Source: Paenibacillus sp. PL91 (GTDB taxonomy: Bacteria; Bacillota; Bacilli; Paenibacillales; Paenibacillaceae). From it: 64,000 nt of DNA. Below the pieces are notes generated by a model. It saw only the letters and a program-made list of their open reading frames with translations. It was not told the origin of the DNA and did not search any database. How positions within the stretch are numbered: the stretch's first letter is position 1; each line of letters begins with the position of its first letter. Shown one piece after another: positions 51,899 through 61,655 of this stretch. The stretch is from contig NZ_JABBYG020000007.1 of the NCBI RefSeq assembly GCF_012935325.2, positions 62,001 to 126,000 on the forward strand, in the 5' to 3' direction. The translations under genes were made by a program, and so were the position numbers.

Positions 51899-53760
51899 CC
51901 TTCATTCTCCTTCACCAGCGGAATATGAATCGTAACGGAAAAGCCGTGCGGCTGCACATGGCGCAGCTCCATTTCGGCAGACGGATCAAAGTGCAGCCGC
52001 AGCCGTGAGAGAACGTTAGGCAGTCCGATGCCGCCATTATCCTGTTCATTGTCCTGCGAGCCGCCGAGCGGTGGCGCCTTCTTCATTTGCGCCAGCACCT
52101 CCTGCAGCCGCTCCTCCGATAAGCCGCAGCCGTTATCCTGCACCTCGACGGTAAGCCGCTTACCATCATCGGATAAGAAACTGCTAATGATCAGCTCCGA
52201 AGGTTCTTCGAACGATTGGACAAAGCCGTGTTTGAAGAAATTTTCGAGCAGCGGCTGCAAAATCATTTTCGGAACCAGAATGCCTTTCGTCTGTTCGTCT
52301 ATGTGAAGCTGGATATGCAGGGCCGTATCGAAGCGCTGCTTCTGCAAATCAAGATAAGCCTGCACGTAATCAAGCTCCCGCCTGAGCTCCACGACAGCGT
52401 CCATCGTGTTCATGTTGTAGCGCATCATTTTGCCAAGTGACGTTATAAGCGAGTAGGCTTTGGTGTCGCCATGCTGAAGCGAAACGGTTCCGATCGACTG
52501 CAGCGCATTGTACAAAAAGTGCGGATTTACTTGGGCTTGAAGCGCTTTCAGCTCATTGGTCTTATTAGCGATCTCAAGCCGGTATTCGGTCAAAATCAAG
52601 TTATTGATCGTCTGCATCATCGAACGGAAACGCCTAGCGAGCAAACCGATTTCATCATTGCTGTGAATGTCGATCGATACATTCAAATTACCCGTTTCAA
52701 TTTTGTTTACGTAGCCGATTAGACGGAGCAGCGGCTTCGTAAACCGGATGGATATAAACAGCGTAGCCAGCACCACGACCGCCAAAAAGGCGATTCCGAC
52801 TGCGATGTTAATGCGGGCGATACGATCGGCAGCGCTGTAGAGATGCTTGTATGGCGTCTGCTTAATCAAATACCAGTCCATGTACGGCGTCTTAATCCGA
52901 TCATAAAAAATCATGCCGTCGAACGCCTCCGCCTTCCAATCGAAATGCCCGCTGTCTTGCCCGGATTGCAAAATCGTTCCGAGCCAGCTTTGCCGCGCTT
53001 CGGTACCGATCTCTTCCGTATTGGAGGATAGCACGATATGGCCATCCGCGTCGGCGATATAGAAGCTTTCCTCCCCGCTGTCATAGAGCTGGCGGTTCAA
53101 ATCCTCCAGCACCTGCAGCCGCACGTCGATGGAGAGCTCGGCCAGCAGCTCCTCGCTTGGCGCTAGGAAGATCGGACGGTGAAGCGTAAACACCATCTCC
53201 TCGGTTGCGGCTGATTTGAGATCGACGAGCCCATAATTATGGCTCTGATGCGAGGGCTCTATGTACGCTTTCTTCGCGGTTTGCGGGACGGCGGCATCAT
53301 TTTGACCCACCTTAATGTCGTCGTTCCAGAGCAGATAGGTCGCGTTCTGGTTTACGACATAGAGCCTTACTTTATGAAATTCGCTTACGCTTTGATAAAT
53401 GTTGTACAGATGGTCCTTCAGCAAATTGCGATTGCGGATGACGTCGGTAATATCGTTCGGGAACACCTCGTCCTCCATGCTGTGCTCTAAAATATAGTAC
53501 AAGGAGCGGGGCACGTTCATCGCGTTATAGACGGCGAGCGACTTTTGGTTGATGTTGTTCGTGTAGTTCATAATGTTGGTTTTGCCAAGCGACAGCAGCC
53601 GATAATTTTTGGCAATGGCATCCTCTTTGATCGATTTGGTCGTCGCGTTATAGGAAATAATCATCGAGGTCGCGATTGGCAAAATCGTTGCCGCAAGCAG
53701 CAGAAGCATGAGCTTTTTACGAATTGTGTTAAATGGCTTTACTGTATTCATGGACACCAT
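51895..53760 (-). CDS. YesM-type sensor histidine kinase
   Basis: A 621-residue membrane sensor. Two helices (about 17-38 and 305-325) flank an extracellular dCache-like domain of about 260 residues. A HAMP domain follows (about 325-380), then a His_kinase domain with phosphoacceptor His414 in NPHFLYNALQSIG and a HATPase_c domain with DNGCGLS and GGIGLPNV. This pair type controls carbohydrate use in Paenibacillus. The start is either ATG at 53760 or the ATG three codons on; ribosome binding evidence does not decide. The gene is divergent from the mannoside importer, from which it is separated by about 180 bases. Confidence 0.92.
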   Translation of the reverse strand: MVSMNTVKPFNTIRKKLMLLLLAATILPIATSMIISYNATTKSIKEDAIAKNYRLLSLGKTNIMNYTNNINQKSLAVYNAMNVPRSLYYILEHSMEDEVFPNDITDVIRNRNLLKDHLYNIYQSVSEFHKVRLYVVNQNATYLLWNDDIKVGQNDAAVPQTAKKAYIEPSHQSHNYGLVDLKSAATEEMVFTLHRPIFLAPSEELLAELSIDVRLQVLEDLNRQLYDSGEESFYIADADGHIVLSSNTEEIGTEARQSWLGTILQSGQDSGHFDWKAEAFDGMIFYDRIKTPYMDWYLIKQTPYKHLYSAADRIARINIAVGIAFLAVVVLATLFISIRFTKPLLRLIGYVNKIETGNLNVSIDIHSNDEIGLLARRFRSMMQTINNLILTEYRLEIANKTNELKALQAQVNPHFLYNALQSIGTVSLQHGDTKAYSLITSLGKMMRYNMNTMDAVVELRRELDYVQAYLDLQKQRFDTALHIQLHIDEQTKGILVPKMILQPLLENFFKHGFVQSFEEPSELIISSFLSDDGKRLTVEVQDNGCGLSEERLQEVLAQMKKAPPLGGSQDNEQDNGGIGLPNVLSRLRLHFDPSAEMELRHVQPHGFSVTIHIPLVKENEG

Positions 53761-53938
53761 CCGCCCGCTTTCTGGTCATCTTGCTCTTGCATACACAGTA
53801 ACCGATCATGCAACGGATGGTCAATATAGTCCACCTACCTTATCATGATCCTCTGTGGTTTGGCGGAGGGCTCGGTTTTATACTGTGAATAGCAAGCAGA
53901 ACGATTCCGGCACAGGAAAGAGAAAGGGGACGAGACTA

Positions 53939-54826
53939 ATGTCCAAACGAATCAAATGGAACGAATGGGTGCAGCAAACCGTGTTTGTCGGCCCGGGACT
54001 GATAGCATTTATACTGATTGTACTCGCACCGTTCGTGATGGGCTTTTACTACACATTTACGGAATGGAATGGGATGGACCTTGGCAACGCCAAATGGGTC
54101 GGCATGAAAAATATTACGAAAATTTTCACTGATGATGAACGTTTCTGGAACGCCTTTTGGTTCACGACCAAATTTACGGCAGCCGCAGTCGTAGTCACCA
54201 ACGTCGCAGCATTTCTGCTGTCGCTTTTGCTGACGCGCAACCTGAAGAGCCGAAACTTTTTGCGGACGGTGTTCTTTCTGCCTAACGTAATTGGAGGCTT
54301 GCTGCTCGGCTACATCTGGTATTTCATTTTTGTACGGGGCTTTCGGGCAATCGGGGAAGCAACGGACATCGGCTTTTTTAACCTACAGTGGCTTGGCACG
54401 CCGAATACGGCATTTTGGGGCATCGTGATCGTATTTGTATGGCAAACGGCAGGTTACATGATGATTATTTATATCGCGGCGATGATCAGCGTGCCTAAGG
54501 ATTTGATTGAGGCTGCGAGAATCGATGGTGCAGGGGCTTGGCAGCTGCTGCGCTCGGTTACGGTACCGCTAATCATGCCGGCGATTACGATCTGCTTGTT
54601 TCTAACGACATCCAACTCGTTCAAAATGTTCGATCTTAACCTGTCGCTTACCGCAGGCGGCCCTGGCAATGCGACCGAATCAATAGCGCTTAACGTCTAC
54701 CGCGAAGGCTTGGTCAACAACCGCTATGGACTTGGAACGGCGAAGGCGATGATTTTCTTCTTCGGCGTCGCGCTTATTACGGTGACACAGGTATGGATCA
54801 CGAAGAAGAAGGAGGTGGAGGCATAA
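53939..54826 (+). CDS. Sugar ABC importer permease 1 (UgpA-type)
   Basis: A 295-residue six-helix permease. Its EAA loop is EAARIDGAGAWQLLRSVTVPL. It starts at ATG 53939, preceded by AAAGGGGA; the open frame extends further upstream without a site. It overlaps permease 2 by a TAATG junction. Likely substrate is an alpha-mannoside, from the downstream GH125 and GH38 genes. No ATPase is encoded nearby. Confidence 0.92.
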   Translation: MSKRIKWNEWVQQTVFVGPGLIAFILIVLAPFVMGFYYTFTEWNGMDLGNAKWVGMKNITKIFTDDERFWNAFWFTTKFTAAAVVVTNVAAFLLSLLLTRNLKSRNFLRTVFFLPNVIGGLLLGYIWYFIFVRGFRAIGEATDIGFFNLQWLGTPNTAFWGIVIVFVWQTAGYMMIIYIAAMISVPKDLIEAARIDGAGAWQLLRSVTVPLIMPAITICLFLTTSNSFKMFDLNLSLTAGGPGNATESIALNVYREGLVNNRYGLGTAKAMIFFFGVALITVTQVWITKKKEVEA

Positions 54827-55659
54827 TGGAAAACAGACAGCGTTATACGCCTCTTATTTTGCTGCTGGAGCTTGTTGGCATCGCGGTTGCGCTCGTTTTT
54901 CTTGCGCCGTTCTACTTTCTGCTCGTCAACTCGTTCAAGGAGCTCAAATATATTTTGCTCAATGCCGCGTCTTTGCCTGAGAAGCTGGGGCTGGATAACT
55001 TCAAGCGCGCTTGGGTAGCCATCGATTTTCCGACGGTATTCCTCAACTCGTTCATGGTGACTTCGATCAGCGTATTGATGCTTGTCGTGATCAGCTCGAT
55101 GATGGCTTACCGCTTGGTGCGCCGCCCGACGGCTTTTAACAAGATGCTGCTGACGGTGCTCATCGCCGCGATGATCATTCCGTTCCAGTCGGTCATGCTG
55201 CCGCTTATGCGCATTACTTCGATGTTCGAGCTGCGCGGGCATTTGTATGGTATCGTTATTTGCTATATGGGCTTTGGCATTTCGTTATCGATGTTTCTGT
55301 ACCATGGGTTCATCAAGTCGGTTCCGCTTGAGGTGGAAGAGGCGGCGGTGGTGGACGGCTGCTCGCCTTACGGGGTGTTCTGGCGAATTGTATTTCCGCT
55401 GCTGAAGCCGATTACGGTGACGGTCATCATTTTGAACGTGCTGTGGATTTGGAACGATTACTTGCTTCCGGTGCTGGTCATTAACGACAATCTGACGACG
55501 ATTCCGCTCGCGGTACAGAAGTTTTTCGGCCAATATTTGCGCAAATGGGATCTCGCCATGGCGGCGCTCACGCTGAGTACGATTCCGATCATTCTGTTTT
55601 TCTTATTTTTGCAAAAGCATATCATTGAGGGCATTACGGCCGGATCGGTAAAAGGTTAA
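54826..55659 (+). CDS. Sugar ABC importer permease 2 (UgpE-type)
   Basis: A 277-residue permease with six helices and EAA loop EEAAVVDGCSPYGVFWRIVFPL (key residues E, G and final PL). It ends in the usual GITAGSVKG tail. Its ATG overlaps the stop of permease 1 (TAATG), with AAGGAGGTGG upstream. It forms the channel with permease 1. Confidence 0.92.
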   Translation: MENRQRYTPLILLLELVGIAVALVFLAPFYFLLVNSFKELKYILLNAASLPEKLGLDNFKRAWVAIDFPTVFLNSFMVTSISVLMLVVISSMMAYRLVRRPTAFNKMLLTVLIAAMIIPFQSVMLPLMRITSMFELRGHLYGIVICYMGFGISLSMFLYHGFIKSVPLEVEEAAVVDGCSPYGVFWRIVFPLLKPITVTVIILNVLWIWNDYLLPVLVINDNLTTIPLAVQKFFGQYLRKWDLAMAALTLSTIPIILFFLFLQKHIIEGITAGSVKG

Positions 55660-55723
55660 ACTTATAACTTGAATATATGGAAGTTATCAACATATTACAC
55701 CTAGAAGTACAATATATTCGGTG

Positions 55724-55751
55724 TTGTGCCATGTTGTTGCACAATTATAAT
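55724..55751 (+). promoter_or_regulatory. SigA promoter of the mannoside binding-protein gene
   Basis: -35 TTGTGC (55724-55729), 16 bases, consensus -10 TATAAT (55746-55751). A TTGTGC/GCACAA inverted repeat spans the -35 and the spacer (55724-55744). The downstream cre-like site begins six bases after the -10. Confidence 0.65.
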
Positions 55752-55756
55752 GACGA

Positions 55757-55770
55757 TGTAAGCGTTACAA
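55757..55770. promoter_or_regulatory. cre-like operator at the likely +1
   Basis: TGTAAGCGTTACAA; one mismatch to the cre consensus and almost perfectly symmetrical. It covers the expected transcription start and would block initiation or elongation under preferred carbon sources. A LacI-family specific regulator could use the same shape. Confidence 0.6.
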
Positions 55771-55807
55771 AATAGAATTATATATAAAATTTGCGGGAGG
55801 TCATAAG

Positions 55808-57124
55808 ATGAAAAAGATTTCTTTACTTATGCTAGCTGCTATTATGCTCATCGTTCTGGCAAGCGGCTGCGGAAGCAACAACAATAATGGCGCAGCGGCT
55901 ACCAATGCTCCAAAGGAAACGACAGACGCTGCCAAGACAGATCCTACGGAAGCGCCTAAGAAGGACGTTACGATTAAGGTGTTTCAATTCAAGGTAGAGA
56001 TTGCAGATGCGCTTGGCAAAATGGCAGCTGAGTACGAGAAGGAAACGGGCGTTAAGGTTGAAATCGAGACGCATGGCGGCGGCGAGGATTACAGCGCTTT
56101 GCTCAAAGCAGAGCTTGCGGCTGGCGAAGAGCCGGAAATCTTCAACTCCAGCGGCTGGGCAGGCTTCGAGCCTTATGTGGATCGCGCGACGGATCTGACT
56201 GGCGAGGCTTGGGCGAAGGATTTGGTCGAAGCGTCGAAAGCGCAAATTACGCGTGACGGCAAGCTGCTCGGCATGCCGATGAACCTTGAAGCTTATGGCT
56301 TCACGTACAATAAGGATCTATTTGCGAAAGCGGGCATCACTGACCTTCCGCAAACGCTTGAGGATCTTGAGGCGGCGGCCAAAAAGCTGAAGGATGCCGG
56401 CATCATTCCGTTCGCGCTTACTTCCGAGTGGTGGTCGATGGGTATTCATACGCTCAACATCGCATTCGCGAACCAAGCTGATCCGGCAACGTTTATTGAG
56501 GATGTAAAAGCGGGCAAAGTGAAGCTGAAGGATGATCCGATCATGAAGCAGTGGATTCGCCTCGTGGACATTATGTTCGCTAACGGCCAAGACAACGCTT
56601 TGACGACGGACTATAATACGCAGGTAGCGGAATTCGCGGCAGGCAAATATGCCATGATTCAGCACGGCAACTGGATTCAAGGCATGATCGACGAAATCGA
56701 CCCGGCGCTTAACCTGGGGATGATGGCAGTGCCGCTTCAAGGCAAACCAAACGTGTTTACCGGCGTGCCGAACAACTGGATCGTCAACAGCAAATCCGAT
56801 CAAGTGGAAGAAGCGAAAGCGTTCTTGAACTGGATGGTTACATCGGAAACGGGCAAAAAATTCATCTCCACCGACTTTAAATTTGTGCCGGCTTTGTCCT
56901 CCATCGAGCCGAATCCGGAAGCGGTTGGCAAAATCGGCGGCGACTTCGCAACCTTCGCGAATGCGAACCCGGATCAAGTGAAAAGCTGGAACTGGGATCG
57001 CTTCCCGGATGGCATCACGCAGCAATGGGGCGCGGCTATGCAGGAGTACCTCGGCAAGCAAATTACGAGCGACCAGCTGCTTGAGAAATTCGACAAAGCG
57101 GTAAAGGATATCGTGAAGAAGTAA
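55808..57124 (+). CDS. Extracellular solute-binding lipoprotein (mannoside importer)
   Basis: A 438-residue family-1 solute-binding lipoprotein with lipobox VLASGC (Cys about residue 21), an Asn/Ala/Thr linker, and a mature domain with the ALTSEWWSMG and GKYAMIQHGNWI segments typical of maltose/multiple-sugar binding proteins. It follows the two permease genes but has its own promoter and cre-like site, so it may be made in excess. GGGAGG precedes the ATG. A strong terminator follows. Confidence 0.9.
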   Translation: MKKISLLMLAAIMLIVLASGCGSNNNNGAAATNAPKETTDAAKTDPTEAPKKDVTIKVFQFKVEIADALGKMAAEYEKETGVKVEIETHGGGEDYSALLKAELAAGEEPEIFNSSGWAGFEPYVDRATDLTGEAWAKDLVEASKAQITRDGKLLGMPMNLEAYGFTYNKDLFAKAGITDLPQTLEDLEAAAKKLKDAGIIPFALTSEWWSMGIHTLNIAFANQADPATFIEDVKAGKVKLKDDPIMKQWIRLVDIMFANGQDNALTTDYNTQVAEFAAGKYAMIQHGNWIQGMIDEIDPALNLGMMAVPLQGKPNVFTGVPNNWIVNSKSDQVEEAKAFLNWMVTSETGKKFISTDFKFVPALSSIEPNPEAVGKIGGDFATFANANPDQVKSWNWDRFPDGITQQWGAAMQEYLGKQITSDQLLEKFDKAVKDIVKK

Positions 57125-57135
57125 GACGCTATGCG

Positions 57136-57184
57136 AGAAGGGGATGCCCACAAGGTCAATGACCTCGTAGGCATCCCCTTTTAA
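57136..57184. terminator. Terminator between the binding-protein gene and GH125
   Basis: GGGGATGCC pairs perfectly with GGCATCCCC with an inner AGGTCA/TGACCT stem, followed by TTTT. It separates convergent genes. Confidence 0.85.
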
Positions 57185-57206
57185 TGTGAGAATGAGCCCG
57201 TTACGA

Positions 57207-58487
57207 TTACACGATGCCTTTATCCATCGCTTTGCAAATCAACATGGCGAACAGGCTGTTGGACCATGCAAACCATTCGCGTGAGAAAATAGTTGGATCA
57301 TCGGGATGAAAGCCTTCGTGCATAAAGCCGGTATCGGCATCGGTAGCGACAAGCATATCGATAAGCTCTTTGATTTCCTCGTCATTATCGGCCGTCAGCG
57401 CTTGCATCGACAGCGCCATATGCCACACATGGCCGGCCGGCGTATGAGGACTGCCTATGCCCTTGGCAAACTTGCCTTCAAAGTAGAAAGGATTCTCACT
57501 GCTGAGCGCAAACCGCCGAGTATTTTGATAAGTAGGATCATCCACAGGCGCGTATCCGAAATAAGGAATAGACAGCAGTCCTGGCGTACCTGCATCATCC
57601 ATCAGGCAGTAATTGCCGTATCCGTCGGTTTCATAAGCGTAGATTTTGCCGAAAACAGGGTGGTTGACGATGCCATAAGCTCGAATCCCGAAGTCGATCT
57701 CCTGACGAAGCTTCTCCGCTCTTCCCGCCAATTCCTTGTCCCCGTACACTTGCTCTGCAATGTCCCGAATATATCCAAGAATAACGACGGCAAACATATT
57801 GGAAGGAATGTTGTAGCCGAATAAGCAGGCATCATCGCTTGGACGGAAGCCCGACCACGTCATGCCCGTGTAGTTGACAGGCAAGCCTAACCCGTCATTT
57901 TGCAGCGTTTCGGTTTCTTTGAAGCCCGGGCGCACGAAGCGGTAGGGCGATTTTTCCTCATGGCGCTGCTCGGTTTTGATGACATGCACGATTGCATTCA
58001 GCGCTTGATAGCAGGCGTCGTCGAAAATATCGGTTTTGCCCGTTTCCTGCCAGTACATGTAGGCAAGCTGCGTCGGGAAACACAAGGAGTCGAGCTCGTA
58101 TTTGCGCTCCCACATCCAAGCCGTCATGTCGGATTGATCGCCAGCGTTATAATGCTTGCCGCTTGCCGTCTCATTAAACGCGTTCGTATACGGATCGATA
58201 TTAATGTAGAGCATTTGGCGCCGAATCACGCCGCTGATGATGCGCTGCAGCTCAGCGTCCTTCTTGGCGTAGGGGATGTAATGGCGGACCTGCTCTGTGG
58301 AATCCCGCAGCCACATCGCCGGAATATCACCTGTAATAACAAAGGTAGTGCCGTCGTCCATCAGCTTAATGGTCGTTTCCAGCGTATTTGGAAAGGTGTT
58401 TTTGAATAGCTTTTGCAGCTTGGGATGATGCGCGAGACGCTGATCCGCTTCTGCTAAGACGTTCGTAATGGAATCTGGTAATTTCAT
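57207..58487 (-). CDS. GH125 exo-alpha-1,6-mannosidase
   Basis: A 426-residue alpha/alpha-barrel glycoside hydrolase of family GH125, metal-independent. Its signature segment is GDIPAMWLRDSTEQVRHY near residue 53. Candidate catalytic acid and base are in TWSGFRPSDDACLFGY (Asp) and FSREWFAWSN (Glu). It removes alpha-1,6-linked mannose from N-glycans or yeast-type mannans. There is no signal peptide, so it acts in the cytoplasm on imported oligosaccharide. It lies 21 bases downstream of GH38 on the same strand. Confidence 0.92.
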   Translation of the reverse strand: MKLPDSITNVLAEADQRLAHHPKLQKLFKNTFPNTLETTIKLMDDGTTFVITGDIPAMWLRDSTEQVRHYIPYAKKDAELQRIISGVIRRQMLYINIDPYTNAFNETASGKHYNAGDQSDMTAWMWERKYELDSLCFPTQLAYMYWQETGKTDIFDDACYQALNAIVHVIKTEQRHEEKSPYRFVRPGFKETETLQNDGLGLPVNYTGMTWSGFRPSDDACLFGYNIPSNMFAVVILGYIRDIAEQVYGDKELAGRAEKLRQEIDFGIRAYGIVNHPVFGKIYAYETDGYGNYCLMDDAGTPGLLSIPYFGYAPVDDPTYQNTRRFALSSENPFYFEGKFAKGIGSPHTPAGHVWHMALSMQALTADNDEEIKELIDMLVATDADTGFMHEGFHPDDPTIFSREWFAWSNSLFAMLICKAMDKGIV

Positions 58488-58508
58488 GAGAGATGCCTCC
58501 TGCTTCGT

Positions 58509-61268
58509 TTAATTTCCTGCTTCGTTTAATTTAACGGAATAAGTCATTATTTTTGCGGTTCCAATCGTTTCATGAACCTGTCCGCCCTGCATGCTCGCTG
58601 CCTCTTCGCGGCGCTCCAAAATATCGCTTTGATAAATACGGTCTGTACCAAAATCAGCCTCGAATGCCAGCTCGCGCGGCTCCCCGGCAAGGTTATACCA
58701 ACGAACGATTATATCGCCGCTAGGCTGCGATACTTTAAAGGCAGACAGCGCGAGCCCTTTGCCTTCCCAATTCAGAGGCGCATAGGTGGTTGGCAGTGAG
58801 CCCTGTTGATTGCCGGTTTGCAGATGGAACCAAGGCGCTTGGAATTGGTAAGCTTCAATAAAGGCTTCAGACGTAATGGCATCCCCGGCATGCGGGTAAA
58901 TGGCGAACTCAACCGTTTGCTCGCCAAGGCACTGCGCTTCCGGCGTCGGAAATACGCCCCAATCCCCAAGCTCGGAAACGGATCGAAGAAGCGTTACGGC
59001 AATCGTATTTGATTCCTCGCGCAGCACCTCGTATTCGTTCAGCCCTTTGTTGGCAACGGTTAAGCCGTGCTCGCCATCCGACACACTGATAAATGCCTGC
59101 TGATGCTGCGCATTGCTTGGATTTATCCACTCCTTCGCGGGAGTCGTATCCCGGGCAGCAACCTCAAAGATGGAGTCAGCCAAATGTGTATCAGACTTCA
59201 GCCCTGTTGGAAACAGGACCCGGAGGCGATGATCCTTGGCCTGATTATTAAAGGACGCTTGCATTTGCAGTCCTTTTCCGGAATGCTCAAGACTGACGCG
59301 CGTAACGATACGCAGCGGCACCTGAATGTCCACCCGTTGTGCCTTGCGATCACGGAAACGGACCATTTTACGCTTTTCTTCGGTAAAGGTATCGTCAGCC
59401 CGCGCAGGGATAGCCCATTCATGAACGATTTCGTACGTCATCCGGTACGCTTCATTCTCGACCAGCGTTATCATTGCTGGAATATCTTTTGTCGTTAGAG
59501 GCTGTTCACCTTCAGGCTGTCTAAATACATACTCATTGCCGAGGTCGCCGCAATTCTCATAGACGCCAAGTCCTTCGAACGTCACCCCAGTTGCTTTATC
59601 CGTTAAATTGATGGAGCCGTCCGCTTGAAAGCTTACGGCGATATATTCATTTTCCATGCCATTTGGACTGGCGCTCAGTGAAGTCACGGGCGTTGGCGCG
59701 GAGGCAGCGGAGGATGCAGGCCAAGCATAGGTTTTGAAGCCAAGCGCCGGAACTCGGCTTGCTTCGAAGGTCAGCCGGATTTTGCGTGCCATGTAAGGCT
59801 GGCGGAATTTATCCTTCGGCAGGTCATAACCAAAATGAACGCCTAAATCCTCAGCTTTGGCAGCAATAGCACAGCCCTTATCATCAAGCAGCACTCCGCG
59901 CTCTGTATCCAGCGGAAGCTTCTCCAGCCGCTCGGCAATCGCAGCCGGGTTTGGCCCTTCCTTGAAATAAGCTTTGGCAACGACGATCTCCACACTCACC
60001 GTACCGCTGCGTTCCCAGCCTGTCATGTTGAATATCGTGACCGGCATGCTTTCCTTCTCCCATGCTGCAACCTTATCCGTGTCAATTTGTCCCGCGATAG
60101 CACTTAGGCTTTCGGTAATGATGGATTCCGCCGTATGCCGGCTCTTATCGAAACGGGTAACCATTTCCTGATGCACTTCATCCACGCTGCAGCCGCAAAT
60201 GCTGTCATGAGGATGATTTTGCATGAGCGTCTTCCATGCATAGGTCAACAGCTGATGCGGATAGGCTTGGCCGGCAGCCAGATGAGCAAGTGCTGCAAGC
60301 GGCTCAGCGCCCTTCTCCAGCAGCGTTTGTCCGCGCTGATTCAACTGCTTCAAGTAAACCCGCGCCGAAGCTGTATTGACGAGCGTGCTCCATCCATCGG
60401 TATGCTGACTGCGCAGCTCTCCTTTGACCGTGGTCAAATTCGCGGGAAGCTGCCCTTTTAGCGCCTCTAAATATTGCTCAAAGCTAGAGTGGATAAAGTT
60501 TATATCAGGAAACAGCTCGCGTGCTGTGCGGATTCCTTCTGTTAAATTCGTTTGGACAGGCTGATGGTCGCAGCCATTCATAAATAGAAGCTCTGGCGTA
60601 GACGCATATTTACTGGCGTCCTCAAGCCTTTTGGTCCAGTACGCTTTCGCTTCATCCGGATCGGTGGGAACCTCCATGCCGTTGTTGTACCAATTGGCAA
60701 ACAGCAGCCCCAGCACAGTCGAGCCGTCGGGCGAGGACCAGTGCATTTCCGAAAAAGGCGATTCGTAGCTTGCGCTGGCCGATTCCCCAACCATATTATC
60801 GAAGCCGGTCGGCTTTACTCCGCGTCCGAATACGGCGGTATCGATATCCGCCTGCTTCAGCATTTGCGGAGCTTGTCCCATATTGCCAAAGGAGTCGGGG
60901 AAATAACCGAGCTTGGAAATGACGCCATAATGAGCCGCGTCTTGATGTCCAATCAATAGGTTGCGGACATTTGCCTCGGAGCTCGTCAGAAACTCGTCCT
61001 GCAGCACGTACCAGGGGCCAATAATAATGCGTCCCTCGCGAATATATTTCTCCAGCGCTTCTCTTTTCTCGGGATGGATCTGAAGATAGTCTTCCATAAT
61101 GATCGTCTGTCCGTCCAGATGGAAGCTGCGGAATTCGTCATCCTCTTCCAAAGTGCGGAGCAAATCGTTCATTAGCTCAGTGAGCAGCGTATGGTGGTAT
61201 TCGTAAGGCATATACCATTCTCGGTCCCAGTGGGTATGGGAGATGAGATGGGCGGTTTTGTTTGTCAC
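58509..61268 (-). CDS. GH38 alpha-mannosidase
   Basis: A 919-residue GH38 enzyme. Zinc ligands H13 and D15 are in SHTHWDREW, the nucleophile D125 is in GYFPDSFGNMG, and HPHDSICGCS near residue 370 supplies another metal ligand. The C-terminal half is the beta-rich GH38C region. The GTG at 61268 has AGGAGG nine bases upstream, whereas the open frame continues 34 codons further without a site. It trims alpha-linked mannose and works with GH125. There is no signal peptide. It lies between two ABC importers, making the region an alpha-mannoside utilisation locus. Confidence 0.92.
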   Translation of the reverse strand: MTNKTAHLISHTHWDREWYMPYEYHHTLLTELMNDLLRTLEEDDEFRSFHLDGQTIIMEDYLQIHPEKREALEKYIREGRIIIGPWYVLQDEFLTSSEANVRNLLIGHQDAAHYGVISKLGYFPDSFGNMGQAPQMLKQADIDTAVFGRGVKPTGFDNMVGESASASYESPFSEMHWSSPDGSTVLGLLFANWYNNGMEVPTDPDEAKAYWTKRLEDASKYASTPELLFMNGCDHQPVQTNLTEGIRTARELFPDINFIHSSFEQYLEALKGQLPANLTTVKGELRSQHTDGWSTLVNTASARVYLKQLNQRGQTLLEKGAEPLAALAHLAAGQAYPHQLLTYAWKTLMQNHPHDSICGCSVDEVHQEMVTRFDKSRHTAESIITESLSAIAGQIDTDKVAAWEKESMPVTIFNMTGWERSGTVSVEIVVAKAYFKEGPNPAAIAERLEKLPLDTERGVLLDDKGCAIAAKAEDLGVHFGYDLPKDKFRQPYMARKIRLTFEASRVPALGFKTYAWPASSAASAPTPVTSLSASPNGMENEYIAVSFQADGSINLTDKATGVTFEGLGVYENCGDLGNEYVFRQPEGEQPLTTKDIPAMITLVENEAYRMTYEIVHEWAIPARADDTFTEEKRKMVRFRDRKAQRVDIQVPLRIVTRVSLEHSGKGLQMQASFNNQAKDHRLRVLFPTGLKSDTHLADSIFEVAARDTTPAKEWINPSNAQHQQAFISVSDGEHGLTVANKGLNEYEVLREESNTIAVTLLRSVSELGDWGVFPTPEAQCLGEQTVEFAIYPHAGDAITSEAFIEAYQFQAPWFHLQTGNQQGSLPTTYAPLNWEGKGLALSAFKVSQPSGDIIVRWYNLAGEPRELAFEADFGTDRIYQSDILERREEAASMQGGQVHETIGTAKIMTYSVKLNEAGN

Positions 61269-61534
61269 GGTCAAAAGCCTCCTGAATTGTATTAGGTTTG
61301 TATGCGCGTTCAAGATTAGTGCCGAGAGCTGCTGTACAACAACAGGCATTCGTAAGAAAGGTTCACACATTTATCTGCAAAGCACAATATGTATCACTTG
61401 CACCACATTTACGCAGAGCATATCCAACATATTAGGGGCGCAATGGTCAGTGGAATAATGACAACGATCACCATGAAAACGCTATAAAACCTTACGGTTA
61501 CAGCCTTTATGAATGACAATGCAGATCATACATA
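61269..61534. other. Divergent intergenic region
   Basis: Space between the GH38 start (minus) and the second importer (plus). No gene seen. It should contain the minus-strand promoter of the mannosidase operon; I could not choose a clear -35/-10 for it. Confidence 0.5.
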
Positions 61535-61564
61535 TTTACCGGACCAGGCAATAATGTCTACAAT
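61535..61564 (+). promoter_or_regulatory. Putative promoter of the second importer operon
   Basis: -35 TTTACC (61535-61540), 18 bases, -10 TACAAT (61559-61564), about 90 bases before the first permease. The -35 is a poor match. Confidence 0.5.
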
Positions 61565-61570
61565 TTGGAA

Positions 61571-61584
61571 TGTAAGCGTTAGTC
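61571..61584. promoter_or_regulatory. cre-like operator at the likely +1
   Basis: TGTAAGCGTTAGTC, starting seven bases after the -10. The first ten bases are identical to the site at 55757; the right end is poorer. The same position relative to the -10 as at 55757 supports a shared regulator. Confidence 0.5.
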
Positions 61585-61655
61585 ATTTGCAATGCCGAGA
61601 GCCGGCAAAGTGAAAGCTGCGAATAACAAAATAGAGAGAGGAGGATTCGAGAGAG

